NCBI GenBank assembly: GCA_002099365.1
Contig: MSED01000014.1
Span: 558,001-622,000, forward strand
DNA from: Phialophora verrucosa
Taxonomy: Eukaryota; Ascomycota; Eurotiomycetes; Chaetothyriales; Herpotrichiellaceae
Length of the DNA stretch: 64,000 bases
Direction: 5' to 3'
Under the pieces are notes generated by a model that did not search any database, had not been told where the DNA came from, and saw nothing but the letters and a program-made list of their open reading frames with translations. Made by a program: the position numbers and the translations under genes. Of this stretch, positions 19,689 through 30,716 are shown in pieces. The stretch's first letter is position 1; the number at the start of each line of letters is the position of its first letter.

Positions 19689-22600
19689 TCATTCTTGAAT
19701 GAGCATAGGAATCATGCCCGTTTCGATGCAATCCTCCCCGCTCGTCAACTCCTCGATATCCTCCACTACGACTGTAATCTCGGCTCTCTCACTCTTGGGG
19801 CCTCTTGTAGCTTTCGGCTTCCTCGCCCAGCCGATCAGAACCTTCCAGCCAGACCCCTGCTCCTTGCCTTCCTCGATCACCTCATCTACACCTTCGAGCC
19901 AGCGAGATTCCTCCCGGCCAGACTCTGCCCGGACTTTGACCAGCCACTCTTCCCACATTCTGGCGCCGAGCAGGCCCGTGAGATCGGCGACATCTTGCGT
20001 GGAGCCAACAGGTCCCTGCACGGCCTCGACGTCCATGTATTGCCTGACGATCTTGCTGATTGTCGACACCTCGCTGATCGGTCTAGGCGCTGGGACGAAT
20101 GGTTTCGCACCCTGTCGCCAAGACTGCCAGCCGCCTGTGTACCCGTGAACTTGCTCCTCGGCTTCTTTGGGTGTTCGTTTCCCCATGGGCAGGAACACCC
20201 ATGCTCGCTTGACGCCCACGAAACCTTCCTTCTTCAGCCTCTTTAGCCAGCTTCTGGCCGCTTCGCGCTCGTAACCCCGCCGATGTAATTCGAAGCCGAA
20301 CTCAACCGACATGGCTTCTGCCCGGGAGCCGGCGTGCGCAATGCTGGAGTCCATGATCATGTAGTCGATGTATCCGCCTGGTTTGAGCACGCGCATGCAT
20401 TCCCGGAGAGTCAAGTCCCATTCGTCGATTGAGGGAACACTGGGAACAGGGTTATTCTTGAGAAGAACGTGAAGGGAGCGCGCGGAGATGACGTCGAAGT
20501 GTCCACTGCGGAAGGGCAGTTGCCAGAGATGTGGTACGGAGATAGTGCGGTGGTTGGGTGGCCCTTCCGGCTTGGCCTGACCCGCGGGTCGTTGTGTTCG
20601 TGCTTGGTCTTTGCTGATGACGGTGTAGATTTTCACGTTGGGCCATTCGAGAGCTGCATCCCAGGCCCATGAGGCGGAGGCGCCGCCGCCAAGGTCGAGG
20701 ATGCGAAGCCGCTTATGTCCCACGCATGTCGGGTCGTCGAGGGGAAGTGTTGACTTGTTCTCCAGGCGTTGACAAGCGGCAGGAGAGGCAAGGAGACGGC
20801 CATGATACAGTGCTCTCATTGCGTCGACTTGCCAGTTTGACTCTTCGATTGATGCGACAGCGATTTGCTCGCGTTCGACTGCTTGATACGCGAGTTGCTC
20901 AGGCGTGCAGTCGAAAACCCCAGTCTGTCGAGGGTTCTGACTGAATGGCCCAGAGTACTTCGGACGCTTGGGGTCAACGAGGGCGTGTCGACAGAGGAGG
21001 CTAGTGATGTGCTTCTCTCGAAGAGCGATGCGATTGTTTTGCATGGCTTCCAGGCGAGCCGAGGCATGGATGAATGCATCCTTCCGTTTGCGAACATTGA
21101 CTAGATGCTGGAAGGCTGAGAGGAAGATCGGTTCCTTGGATTCGGCTTCGGAGTTTGGGCTGTCTCTATCTGGTCGAGTCGTGGCCAGAGCCGTGTCTAC
21201 CTTTGGTTGTTCTGCAAACACGATAGTCCGACGGGCTGGTTTGCTGCTAGTCTGGTCTGACGTGTCATCGTCTGAGATTGGAATGTTGGGGTCTGAGTCC
21301 AGGATCGCAGAGAGGAAATCCGTTTGCGCGGCAAGCCACGATCCTGTCCGATCCAGGTTTTGACCTGCAGATTGCTTGAGATCCTCGTAGTACTTTTCAT
21401 CATATTCGAAGCTGACTGGGGGAGAGTCCGAGACCTTGGGGTGATCACTAGCAGGTCCGTAGAGGTCATCGTCTTCGGAGTGTTGGCTCTTACGTCCCGT
21501 AGGTTGTCCGAGATTGAAAGTGTCTTGCCTTGCTGTTGGCGGTCCTTCAGTCAGATTCGTATCATCAACCATCAAGACTGTTTCCACAACATTATCACGT
21601 GAACTGCTCTCCCAAGGTCGATTGTAGAAACTCTCAGCTGTGGCTGTGTTGGGCATACTGGGGCCCTTGGACTTATTGAGGCACCATGTGTGCCGGGAGG
21701 CATTCTGTAGAGACGAGAAGAATCCTCCGGGCGATGGGATGCTGAGCTGCGAGAAGCTGTAGTCGGACACCGGGGTCTCGCCATCTGCACTGCGAGGTCG
21801 ACTCACAGGTTCGGGAGAAGTACGCTCTCGCATTTCTTGCCGTCTTCCAGATTTCATGGATGGTCGAGTGCCCCCGGAGGTAGTCGACAGGTCATCCACG
21901 CTTCTCTGCCCAGCAAGGCGCTGCAGCAGCTGTAGAGCGTCTGGAGGAAGCCTTACCCCGAGCTCAGAGCCTTGAGCAGGCTGTTCGAGGTCAAACTTCT
22001 TGATCTCGTCAATCGTGGGCATCAAGGGAGAGAGATCCTGAGGAGTCGCGCCCGGGACTGTAGGGAAGTTGATGATCATGTCTGTGAAGGCTACCGGAGA
22101 CGTGAGGCTCGCGCAAGAGTTGTCGGAGTGGGCTTCAGCTGGAGATAGTATCACGCTGTGGTCAGCATCAAGTGCTATCTCGAGATGCTGTGATGTAGGA
22201 GGCGACTCGCCCCATGTCTCCCCAAGTTGCCCCATATCAGGAGTGACAGGTGCACTATTTCCTGTGGTGCCGGGCGAATCTGAGACGCTGCTATTGCTAT
22301 CTCCTAGTGACGGTGGTGCATTGATTGCCGGGACATCTCTTGGGAGGGCGGAAAGTGCTGTGGGCGACAGCAGAATTTTGGTAGCAGGAGACATGCCGAA
22401 GGTCATCTCCTTGATTGGGCTCCCGTCCATGGACCCCCACGAACACGAATCTCTAGGGATGTACAAGGCGGGATATCGATTTCGGCTAGACTTTTCGCTC
22501 GCAAAGCTGTTGCGACTGGATTGGGAGGCAAAGCTGGTCGGGTCACTCGCAAGAGAGGGACAGTCGTCACTGAAGACCGTCCCAGAATCACTGCCAGCAA

Positions 22601-22907
22601 ACGAGCTTCGTAGGGAGTTTCTTTGGTAGCCATCCCCGGCACTGCTGGCTGGAGACGGCTCACACGAGGAGATGGGAGAGGTGGGATAGGTTGTCTTCAC
22701 GAGTGAAGTTTTCTGCGCCCTGGCGGTGAAGAGGTTCGGATCCCATGCCGCAGGACGGCCGATGATGGTCGAGTCGCTTCCATCTCCCTCGCTATCACTC
22801 TTCATGCCGTGACTCGCGTCTTCCTTTTCCTCAAGAATAGTATTAAGGTGCCGGCCCCGGCCCAGCCGGGGTGGGGACTGATAGGTAGTAGACGGTAGAG
22901 TGCTCAT
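19689..22907 (-). CDS. SAM-dependent methyltransferase with long disordered N-terminal region
   Basis: A single exon encodes 1072 residues. The last third is a class I SAM methyltransferase fold: motif I around residue 735 (ILDLGGGASASWAWD), HFDVISARSLHVLL as the post-I/II region and VLKPGGYIDYMIMDSS as motif III. It ends with a conserved helical segment (WEEWLVKVRAES). The first ~580 residues are Ser/Pro/Thr-rich and disordered, with no repeats. The region ~590-710 is charged and looks folded, including conserved-looking CRHALVDPKRPKYSGPF. No signal peptide or membrane segment is seen. The substrate is unknown; the layout resembles uncharacterised methyltransferases of Pezizomycotina more than LaeA-type regulators, a distinction I can only suggest. 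Confidence 0.87.
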   Translation of the reverse strand: MSTLPSTTYQSPPRLGRGRHLNTILEEKEDASHGMKSDSEGDGSDSTIIGRPAAWDPNLFTARAQKTSLVKTTYPTSPISSCEPSPASSAGDGYQRNSLRSSFAGSDSGTVFSDDCPSLASDPTSFASQSSRNSFASEKSSRNRYPALYIPRDSCSWGSMDGSPIKEMTFGMSPATKILLSPTALSALPRDVPAINAPPSLGDSNSSVSDSPGTTGNSAPVTPDMGQLGETWGESPPTSQHLEIALDADHSVILSPAEAHSDNSCASLTSPVAFTDMIINFPTVPGATPQDLSPLMPTIDEIKKFDLEQPAQGSELGVRLPPDALQLLQRLAGQRSVDDLSTTSGGTRPSMKSGRRQEMRERTSPEPVSRPRSADGETPVSDYSFSQLSIPSPGGFFSSLQNASRHTWCLNKSKGPSMPNTATAESFYNRPWESSSRDNVVETVLMVDDTNLTEGPPTARQDTFNLGQPTGRKSQHSEDDDLYGPASDHPKVSDSPPVSFEYDEKYYEDLKQSAGQNLDRTGSWLAAQTDFLSAILDSDPNIPISDDDTSDQTSSKPARRTIVFAEQPKVDTALATTRPDRDSPNSEAESKEPIFLSAFQHLVNVRKRKDAFIHASARLEAMQNNRIALREKHITSLLCRHALVDPKRPKYSGPFSQNPRQTGVFDCTPEQLAYQAVEREQIAVASIEESNWQVDAMRALYHGRLLASPAACQRLENKSTLPLDDPTCVGHKRLRILDLGGGASASWAWDAALEWPNVKIYTVISKDQARTQRPAGQAKPEGPPNHRTISVPHLWQLPFRSGHFDVISARSLHVLLKNNPVPSVPSIDEWDLTLRECMRVLKPGGYIDYMIMDSSIAHAGSRAEAMSVEFGFELHRRGYEREAARSWLKRLKKEGFVGVKRAWVFLPMGKRTPKEAEEQVHGYTGGWQSWRQGAKPFVPAPRPISEVSTISKIVRQYMDVEAVQGPVGSTQDVADLTGLLGARMWEEWLVKVRAESGREESRWLEGVDEVIEEGKEQGSGWKVLIGWARKPKATRGPKSERAEITVVVEDIEELTSGEDCIETGMIPMLIQE

Positions 22908-24537
22908 GTTTGCGAGGACCAGCCTTCACAAGGTATTACGGGGACCGTATCTCGGCGGCTTTCGTCAGACGTTGGAGTCGTATGCCCGCCCAGCGGCACC
23001 GGATATCTGGTCGCTAGTCAAATCAGTATTAAAAGTTCTATGCGTTGCCGATCAACGGTCGTACGCAGGCACAGAGGTCAAAAAGAATTGGCTTAACGAA
23101 GGAAAGCTGACAGCGACCAGCAACTTCAGCGACGATGAGGTGGAAGGGGTGGACAGGACGAAGGTACATGGGAAAGAGAAAAGCTAAAGAGCCTGAAGCA
23201 GTGAGGGACGGATGGGCGGTGACCTGGATAGAAGCGCCGTGAAGGCCACATCGGCGGTTCGCTCGAGACTTGATGGATAATTGAGCGGCAAGGCAATGTC
23301 ACGCCCTCTCTCACGCATTGGGAAGAGATACATATCGAACTCGCCTCAATTGGCTCTGGCCGCTGTGGACAGGGTTTGGAATCCACCACAAGCATAGCCA
23401 GGCCGTTCAGACGGATCGGTAGGCCAATACCAGGGCTGAGGAAGCTGCAGCCAGCGAGACGCGCAGAAAAATAGCATCAATAGTGCCGAGACGTGTTGGC
23501 AGGATGTTTCGAGCAAAGCATGGACGGCAAGGTACAATTGGAAGAAAGTGTGAGGAGGACGAGGAGGGGAGAAGAGGGGAATCGACGTCGATTGGCTGCC
23601 CAGCTGAGAGCGGCCTAGCCTGGGCGCGTAGAACTGCGCTAGCCCCAGAGGCTGCTTAGCAGGCGACGGCTATTTATGGCGCAGCCTCTCACGCCCGTTC
23701 AGCCAATCACGCTTTCTTCCGTCTGCCTTTTGACTGTTTCGGCATTACTCTCCATTCTGCAACTATACCTTGACTTGAGATTCACTTGAGATTCACTCGA
23801 GATTCAGTCGCAATTCAATCCTTGATCCGATTGCCAAGCCAATGGTTGTCCGGCCGGCCCATCGCGCTGCACTTGCCTGGATGTGGCCTGCTCACATAAC
23901 GCAATCCGTGTTTAAGGCTGAAGGATGAAGCCACTTCTCCCAGTTCATTGAAGCATAATAGCACCACAAGGCTCCCGTGATCCCTCCCTCGGTCCCTCCT
24001 TCATCTTCGACAGCGCTACGCACGTGGTGATATCGTGCATAGCGCATAGTCATCAACCCGGCGTGACGCTCTCTGAAATGAGGGTCAAGGTACCGAAACC
24101 CGCCGTGGAATGCTCCAGAGCTAGTCCTCGTCGAGTCAGTGACAGTCCGACGACATTCTGGAACAAACTGTCGCCATCTTCCCTGTTGTCTCCGCTTGAA
24201 GCCTTGGGCTGACCTGGACCACCAGCCTTGGTCAGGGGCCCCATCAGCCTTGCGGGCCTGGACGGCGGCATCCTTCTCAAATGACAAGAGTAGCCTGTTG
24301 TCTTCCGGCTCGTCGCCCTTGTGCATTTCCTGAACGCTGGTAGATATCAGTACGAGAGAATGGAGACAGTGACAATGCAGACACATCTTGAAAGCATCAT
24401 GCCCTGGCTGATCCTGAATTCAACATCTTCCTGTCTGTTCTATCCCACCTGCGACGCAGGACCTCTATTTCTCTGGCCATGTTGATATCTTCATGGTTTC
24501 CATCTGGGCTACACAATGTCCCCGGACCTTCAATTCC
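22908..24537. promoter_or_regulatory. Intergenic region upstream of the methyltransferase gene
   Basis: About 1.6 kb between two minus-strand genes. It holds the methyltransferase promoter, an 11-bp tandem repeat (23773-23816) and, near 23700, a CCAAT sequence (GCCAATCACG). A minus-strand frame at 23892-24386 contains a charged stretch beginning MHKGDEPEDN that could be an exon of a small gene, but I could not build a consistent model. Confidence 0.5.
23773..23816. repeat. 11-bp tandem repeat, four degenerate copies
   Basis: The unit ACTTGAGATTC occurs twice exactly, then as ACTCGAGATTC and AGTCGCAATTC, all head to tail. The array lies about 870 bp upstream of the methyltransferase start. 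Confidence 0.85.
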
Positions 24538-27500
24538 TCAACAACGACTAACTAAGAAAGCCATTTGTTTCTGCCTCTTCTCGTCATGGCGCTCTTCTGC
24601 CTCATTTTGTTCCCCCTCTGTGGAAACTCTCTTTGTTTTGTTTCGGAGCACCTCCACGGCCCTCTCTACAGCCGTGTAACGTGCTTCATCACCACAACTT
24701 GCGTGCTTCGTGCGTGCGATCAGCTTGCCATCGAGCATAACCCTACATCGCCAACTCGTGCCGCCTGCGCCCTTTTTCTTCCGCTCCTGCGTTACGATCT
24801 CTAGCAGAGGCACAGCACCACGACGATCTTGGGACTGAATGAGTTCATGCAGTTTTGCTTCCGGGTGTTGCGTATCAATGTCTCTTTCATTGACGAAGCG
24901 ACGAACGAGACTCATGTATCCGATTTTCTCGAGGACCGCCTCACAGGCGCCCAGATTGCCCTTGGAGTCAATGAAAACCGCTGCTAGAATGGACTCGATA
25001 ATATCCGAAAAGGACTTTGGCGCTCCGAGTCGAGAGAGCAGAGTCCACGGGAAGCGATTTCCAGATTCGAAAAAGTTGAGAACCGTGGCTTGAATCTCGC
25101 AAAAGGCTGCTAATGTCGCTTGTCGTTCCCGAGGTGCTCGTTGCTGGCCTCGTTGACGGATGTAGTCTGTGAGATAGATAGTTTCGTACTCCTCCTTGAC
25201 GGTGTTGTTCTTGGTGCGAAGATCTGTATCCACCTGGAAGATGCTGCGCGTACAGGAAGTCTTCTGAGCAAAAAATGCCAAAGTTTGATGACTGACTAGG
25301 GCGTGGCGTCTGACTGTCATCTGGCTCGGTGCGAGTTGAAGGGGACTGTGGAAGAGTTTGGGGCCGACTATGTAGTCGAGAATGGAGTCGCCCTGAAGAC
25401 ACGTCAGAATCCAACTCAGTATCACGGAATCTACTGAAATGATCGCGACAAAGGATAGGTACGGGAGGACACACTAGCATTCGCGCAGCTGCCTGGATGT
25501 GTTGGGCGTAGCGTACACGTATGGGAATGGAGACAACTCACCAAGAACTCCAGCCGGTCGTAGGTTGACCACATGTCGCTGGCAAGGCTTGACTGTGTCA
25601 GAGCCTCTGCCAAAAGACCACGGTTTTGAAAGGAGTAGCCGATCATAACTTCGACTGGGGCCAACACGTCGACTGCTCCTTCTGAAGCTTGCTCTGGAGG
25701 CTGTATCTGCGCTACGATCTCGGACTGTGGCCTCCATGCAACTTCGTCGATGAAAAGTTTCAAGGTTGCCAGAACTTTCTCCTCAGAGACTCCATCCTCA
25801 GGACCACTGACACTTGCAACTCCGATCACAGCCTCGACCACGTCTGCCAGAGTCTTTGACGAAAGCTCCTTTGACGGCTGCTTCACCGAGGGTCTCAAAC
25901 CACTGACTCCAGCGGTCCATTCCTTCGCAGCGAATGCATTGCGTGAAAGGTATTGGTCTAGGCCCAGAAGCCTTGTTGCCCGTTGCAGGCGGGCATTACT
26001 GATGATCCTCCCACGGCTTATGCTCAGGTGATGTGCTGGGTAGATTGGGTTGTCGGCAAAAACATGTAGTGCAGCATAGAATTTGAGGGTCGTGTCGCCG
26101 ATGAACTCAAGTCTCTCGTAGTTTCGGCTGTCGCTGGCACCTGGTAGTGTCAAAGCCTCTGCGACCAGGTCAAGATTGTTCAATCCAATCGTCGTCAATG
26201 GACCTTCACATGCGGCATTCGAGCGAAGAGCTACCTCAAGCATGTGCATGATAGATGGTATGAACAACACAAGGCAACCATATTCACTTGGGAGACCAAG
26301 CATTGAGCATTCGTCCACGGGCAGGTCTCTGACAGACGCTTGAACAGAGTCCGGCAATTGTACCTGCCGCAAGTAATCTAGCGTCTTAGAAAGTACCGTC
26401 ACGCAGATCGACGTTGGGCGGTTGTGTGCTTGAGCGTCACATGCTTCATGACCATCACGGGGAACTGCATCCGGTTGCCAAAGGAAGGGCACGTTGCGCA
26501 GCCTGCTCTGCACAAGGTACGACTTGCGACTTTCACCGTTTCTTTGGTCGAAGTCGGTCATCGGGATACTTGTTGAGGCTGCCTCGTACCAAGTGCCAAG
26601 CGACTGCTGCTGGATATCAGGTACGAAGAGGGATGGTAAGTGCTCCTTCCGGAGCCCCGTCAACCTTCGACGAAGCATTGTCGTCAAGAGCAGGAAGGTG
26701 ATGTCTCGAGCGATGTCCAGCGGGAAGTCTTGCCTCTCCGATCCGGCACCAATCGTGACTTTCAAACCGCTAGTTTTCGTTGTGAAAAGAGGGAATGTCA
26801 GCTTAGAGAGCCTCACGGGCAAAAGTAAGAGCATGCTAGGGTATAAGCAGTCTGGCGCCTCGAGCTGGAGGCGATGCACATAGACTCCACACGAACCGGG
26901 TGATTTCCATAGCTCCATGATGTTCAGCCATGGGTCGTACTGCTTCTGGACGTCATAGAGACTGTCTCTTTTCTCAATTTCGTCACCTTCCTTGGAGGCT
27001 TCTTGTTCTTTTAGCAGTCCTGAAGGCAATAGAAGGTCTGTGACAAGGCCAACCTCGTAGAGTGCTCGATAAGCTTGGAAAGCAGCATCTTGCTTGGCTT
27101 TCTTCTCCGTCGGCCAGCTAGATCCTGATTCTGCTGTCCGTAGACAGGGTGGCAGCGAAGACGGAAGGTAGACCTTCGCGCGTAACTCGACGCCAGGCTC
27201 GCCCTTAAGTATGAATATCGGTGCCGTCGGTTCGGACTTGTCTTTGGTGGGCAGCTTTGCGCAAAACCGATCCAGGAGTTGCCGTGCCTCTGCGAACGTC
27301 AAGATGGCCCTGAACTAGTCAATTGGTAGTAGGTGATCTTCTAGCTCGACGTGACTTACCCTGTCGACGGAATTCTGAAGATCTCACTGTCAGCCTGGCT
27401 GACTCCCTCCAATCTCTCACGCCCTCTAGTAGAGCCCAGAGACTTTTGTTCATCGTTCATCTCATCTTCTAATGCTTGCCACTGTCTCGTCTTCAAAGTG

Positions 27501-29179
27501 GTGTCCGAGAACATCACAAACTGAGATTCTCTCTGACGAGCTCTGCCTCGGCTCTGAATGAAGCTTCGAAAATTCGGACGCTCGTCAAAACATATAACCA
27601 GGTTCATAGCAGGTACGTCAACACCTTCTTCAAGCACCGAGGTAGCAACGCAAACATTGAGCTCACCATTTCGGAAACTCTCCAAGTTGTCATGCTGTTC
27701 GCGTAGTTCCGCAAAGTCACAGATGCCTCTGTGTGTTGGGTTAGAGACTCCGACGAAGGAGAACGCGCAGTATTGGTCTCGAGTGAGCCGATGACTGTTA
27801 ATGATGTCTGTGAGTAACCATGCCGTCACTCTTGTCTTAACGAAAATAAGACATTGGAGGTTGCCTCGATAGCCATTTCGGAGAAACTCCACAAGCAAAA
27901 TCACCTTCGACGATACACTACCGGCTGTGTTCAAGTCTAGGTTAGCCGTGCGAAGTGGCATATGTAGAGACTGCAGTGTGGAAGCCATGAAGGCACTCGT
28001 CTCAGAGGATTGAGCTCCGGCCACGGCGAACTCAAGCCCTCGAGACGACATGAGCTCTACCTTTTCCACACATTTCTTGATGAGCATGTCACAGGCCCAG
28101 GTACCGAGGCTCTGTTGGATGTCTGTGCAGGATCGTACAAGTACTCGCATTTCCTCCATGGCCGGTGTGCGTTGCTTCTTCAGGATTTTCTCCAGTTTCT
28201 CTTGTGCATGGGGATGCTCGCTTTGCCGCAATGCTGCGACGATTGGATCATGTTCGATTTTAACGGCGCAAACGGTGGCAGTTAATATGTCAAGCAAAGT
28301 CGAGGGGTGATTTGGGGTCGGGCTGTGCGTTAAGATCAAAGGCTCTGGCACGTTGACGAAGGCTGTATATTCTTCCAGTTGCTGCAAAGGTCTTTTGCAG
28401 CTCGCGTTGAGGTTCCCCTCTAGCTCGGCTACTTCTTCCGCTTTCTTCTTCGTGATCGGACTCGCAGACAAACCGAGGATATGCGGAAGTTCATGACGGG
28501 ATTCCTGGGTGAGTTTAGGGTGGTAGTGATGTCTCATGATCGAATTCATGGATGAGTCTTTCACGCAGTGGTGGGCTTCATCGAAGACGAGCAAGGAGAT
28601 ACTCTTCATAGCCACGAATCCGTGGTTGAGAGCCTGCTGCAGGATAGCGGGGGTGGAGACCACAACATGAATGTGGTATAGAACCTTTTGCCAGATATCT
28701 AGGGAAGTCCAATATTCAGCATTATCCATACCAGTAATAAGTCTGAATTGGTAAGCTGATAGCTGTTGAGAGAGAAACCGATATTGCTGATATGCCAGGA
28801 CGACGCTAGGAGCAGTAAACCAGACCAGTTTGTCCGGGGACCGTCCGAGTTCCGCTTCGATACGAAGTTTGGCTATTTGGGTCTTTCCGCTGCCTACGAA
28901 CATCGGTTAGCATACGCTGTTGTTAACAGGACAGTAGTAGGAATTCATCCAGGAGCAGGACAGCCTGAGCAAAACAATAACAGGATTCACTTTGAACCGG
29001 AATGACCGTCGGCACGTGGGAAGAGAGAACATACCGGTGCCCATCACGGCAATAATATTTCCCTTCATGCTATGCTCGAACATCTCTATCTGATATGCAC
29101 GCGATTGAAGGGGAGCGGCGTTGGCGCTCTCATCTTCCTCAGAGGTTTCAGACCAGGTGTCATCGGAGTCGAGATTCAT
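24538..29179 (-). CDS. DCL2: Dicer-like protein 2 (RNA interference endonuclease)
   Basis: It cuts double-stranded RNA into small interfering RNAs; in filamentous fungi DCL2 is the main antiviral and quelling Dicer. Four exons (29179-29035, 28893-27360, 27309-25542, 25392-24538) give 1433 residues with all phases consistent. Domains in order: DExH helicase with Walker A GTGSGKT (47-53, split by intron 1) and DEAH box (153-156); helicase C with QSRGRARQR; Dicer dimerisation domain (about 560-660); RNase IIIa with ERLEFIGDTTLKF (near 960) and KTLADVVEAVIG; RNase IIIb with DRLEFLGDSILDY (around 1145, split by intron 3) and KSFSDIIESILAAVF; C-terminal dsRNA-binding-like region (about 1310-1385). 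No PAZ domain is evident. Introns are 141, 50 and 149 nt. No Argonaute or RNA-dependent RNA polymerase gene lies in the window. Confidence 0.95.
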
Positions 29180-29596
29180 GGCGGCCTAGGCACTGCCACC
29201 GACTGACGTGAAGGTTGTGAGGCTAAGGCTAGAATCAACACGAAGTTAGGGTAGAAGTCACCTAGAAGTGAAGCCCAAAGGGTGATTAATGTAGCAGAGG
29301 AAGCTGGGAGCGACGCCGGCCTATCGATGTAGTGGCCGCAGCTGGCAGAGGACTCCACAACCGCGGCCGAGGTGCGGCAGTCTACTAGAGTTACCGCGAT
29401 TCGGGTCATCAGGAAGGACGTTTTGCTCAGGTCGTCAATGTCTAGAAACTTGAAGCTGCAAACTGCCCTGCAAGGCTCGGTGCCAGGCGTGTAGGATAAC
29501 CAAGCGGGGTTTGGCGGGGCTTCGGAACAACCGATCTTCCGGAAAGAACATGATCTATCATCCACTAAATTCCACTCCATCGACCCCAATCTCCCT
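29180..29596. promoter_or_regulatory. Intergenic region upstream of DCL2
   Basis: This 417-nt region holds the DCL2 promoter and the 3' end of the EF-hand gene. No gene is supported here. Confidence 0.55.
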
Positions 29597-30326
29597 TTAG
29601 ACACATCCATCGCTGCTGCTGCAGCGCAGTTGGACTTCCTCAATGGTCAGCATCCCATCCTTATTGACATCGTGTGCTCGGAATTTCGCTTCCACATCCC
29701 TGGCGTAGTCGGAATTTTTGCCGTCCGTGGTGAGGTTGAAGTAGCCGAAGTAATCGTCAAGGTCAATCACATTGACCCCGTTGTGCTTCCTTCCGCGGCA
29801 AACATGACTGAATGTGTTTTGCAATTCTGCCAACATCTCGGGGTTGTACGGTGGACCAGTCAGCGAGCTGGAGAATGTCGGCTGATGCATTCGCGTGATC
29901 GTTGCAACTAAGTTGCCGTCATCACGCAGAACGATCGTGGACGGGACGTCGCGTTTGCGGCTACTGACATCCGTTGGAGGAGGGTACCATGTGGTGATAT
30001 GGCTGGCACGGCAGGTCCAGGTGGTGCCAGCGGGAGCAGTGATGACAGAGGTCCATTTCTTGTCATCAGCTTCGACGACTTCGCGAATGACTTGGACTGC
30101 GGAAGACAGTTAGTAGGTAACACACCAAAGCCACAAGGACGGGGCACCTACCACCTGCACAAGCACAGCAGAACCCATTGCAGGGCTTGTACCCGCAGCA
30201 GGGAGTTCCAGCGGAGTTGTCACCACAGTCACCTCCCGCGTCTGCGCGACAGCACTTGGCGTATACTCCAGAAAATGCGGCCTGAAAGAGGAAGAGCAAG
30301 ATGGGGAGAACTGTCGAATAGAGCAT
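29597..30326 (-). CDS. Predicted secreted Cys-rich protein with a C-terminal EF-hand
   Basis: Exons 30326-30152 and 30096-29597 give 224 residues; the 55-nt intron has donor GTAGGT and acceptor CCGCAG. Residues 1-23 are a clear signal peptide (MLYSTVLPILLFLFQAAFSG, then VYA). A compact Cys-rich segment (about 25-58) contains CC, C, CC, C, CC and C, like a small disulfide-bonded domain. The middle has a Trp-rich stretch (about 80-100) and a KRD sequence that could be a Kex2-like processing site. The C-terminus carries one canonical EF-hand loop, DVNKDGMLTIEE (201-212). I know no named family with this order. A secreted calcium-binding role is inferred. Neighbouring donor choices one or two codons earlier would only change the junction. 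Confidence 0.82.
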
Positions 30327-30716
30327 CTTGAGCAAGGTGCGATGTGGGTTTGAGACGGTTTTTTTTCTCGGATATATTTGAGCATGCGATGATGAGGCTA
30401 GGACGTGAGATCGCGAAGACGGGATGTCTTATGTAGGCGCAGAAAGTGCACCTCAGTCCGCCAAGCTGGTCTGACTTCACTCATAGCAAGCAAGAGTCAC
30501 GCGACAAAAAGTGAAAGACCTGTCACCCGGACAGGCACAGCAATAATCGGTGACAGAACTTGCTTGTAACTTACAGTGCTGTGTGGCAGTCTACCCAGAG
30601 CGGATTGATTTTCACAAAGATCATTCACAGGGTCCATGAGAAGACTTATTTTTTGTAACTTGTCAAATGCTTCCAGTTCCTACCTGACAGCTTTGTTCGG
30701 CGCAGAAGTATCAGTC
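30327..30716. promoter_or_regulatory. Intergenic region between two secreted-protein genes
   Basis: This 390-nt region should hold the promoter of the EF-hand gene (adjacent to 30326) and the 3' end of the isochorismatase-like gene. No ORF is supported. Confidence 0.55.

Noticed and set aside
23892..24386. 164-codon minus-strand frame with MHKGDEPEDN segment
   Set aside because: Only the first ~35 residues look coding; later sequence looks better in a different frame, and no intron in the right phase joins a start codon. Left unannotated.
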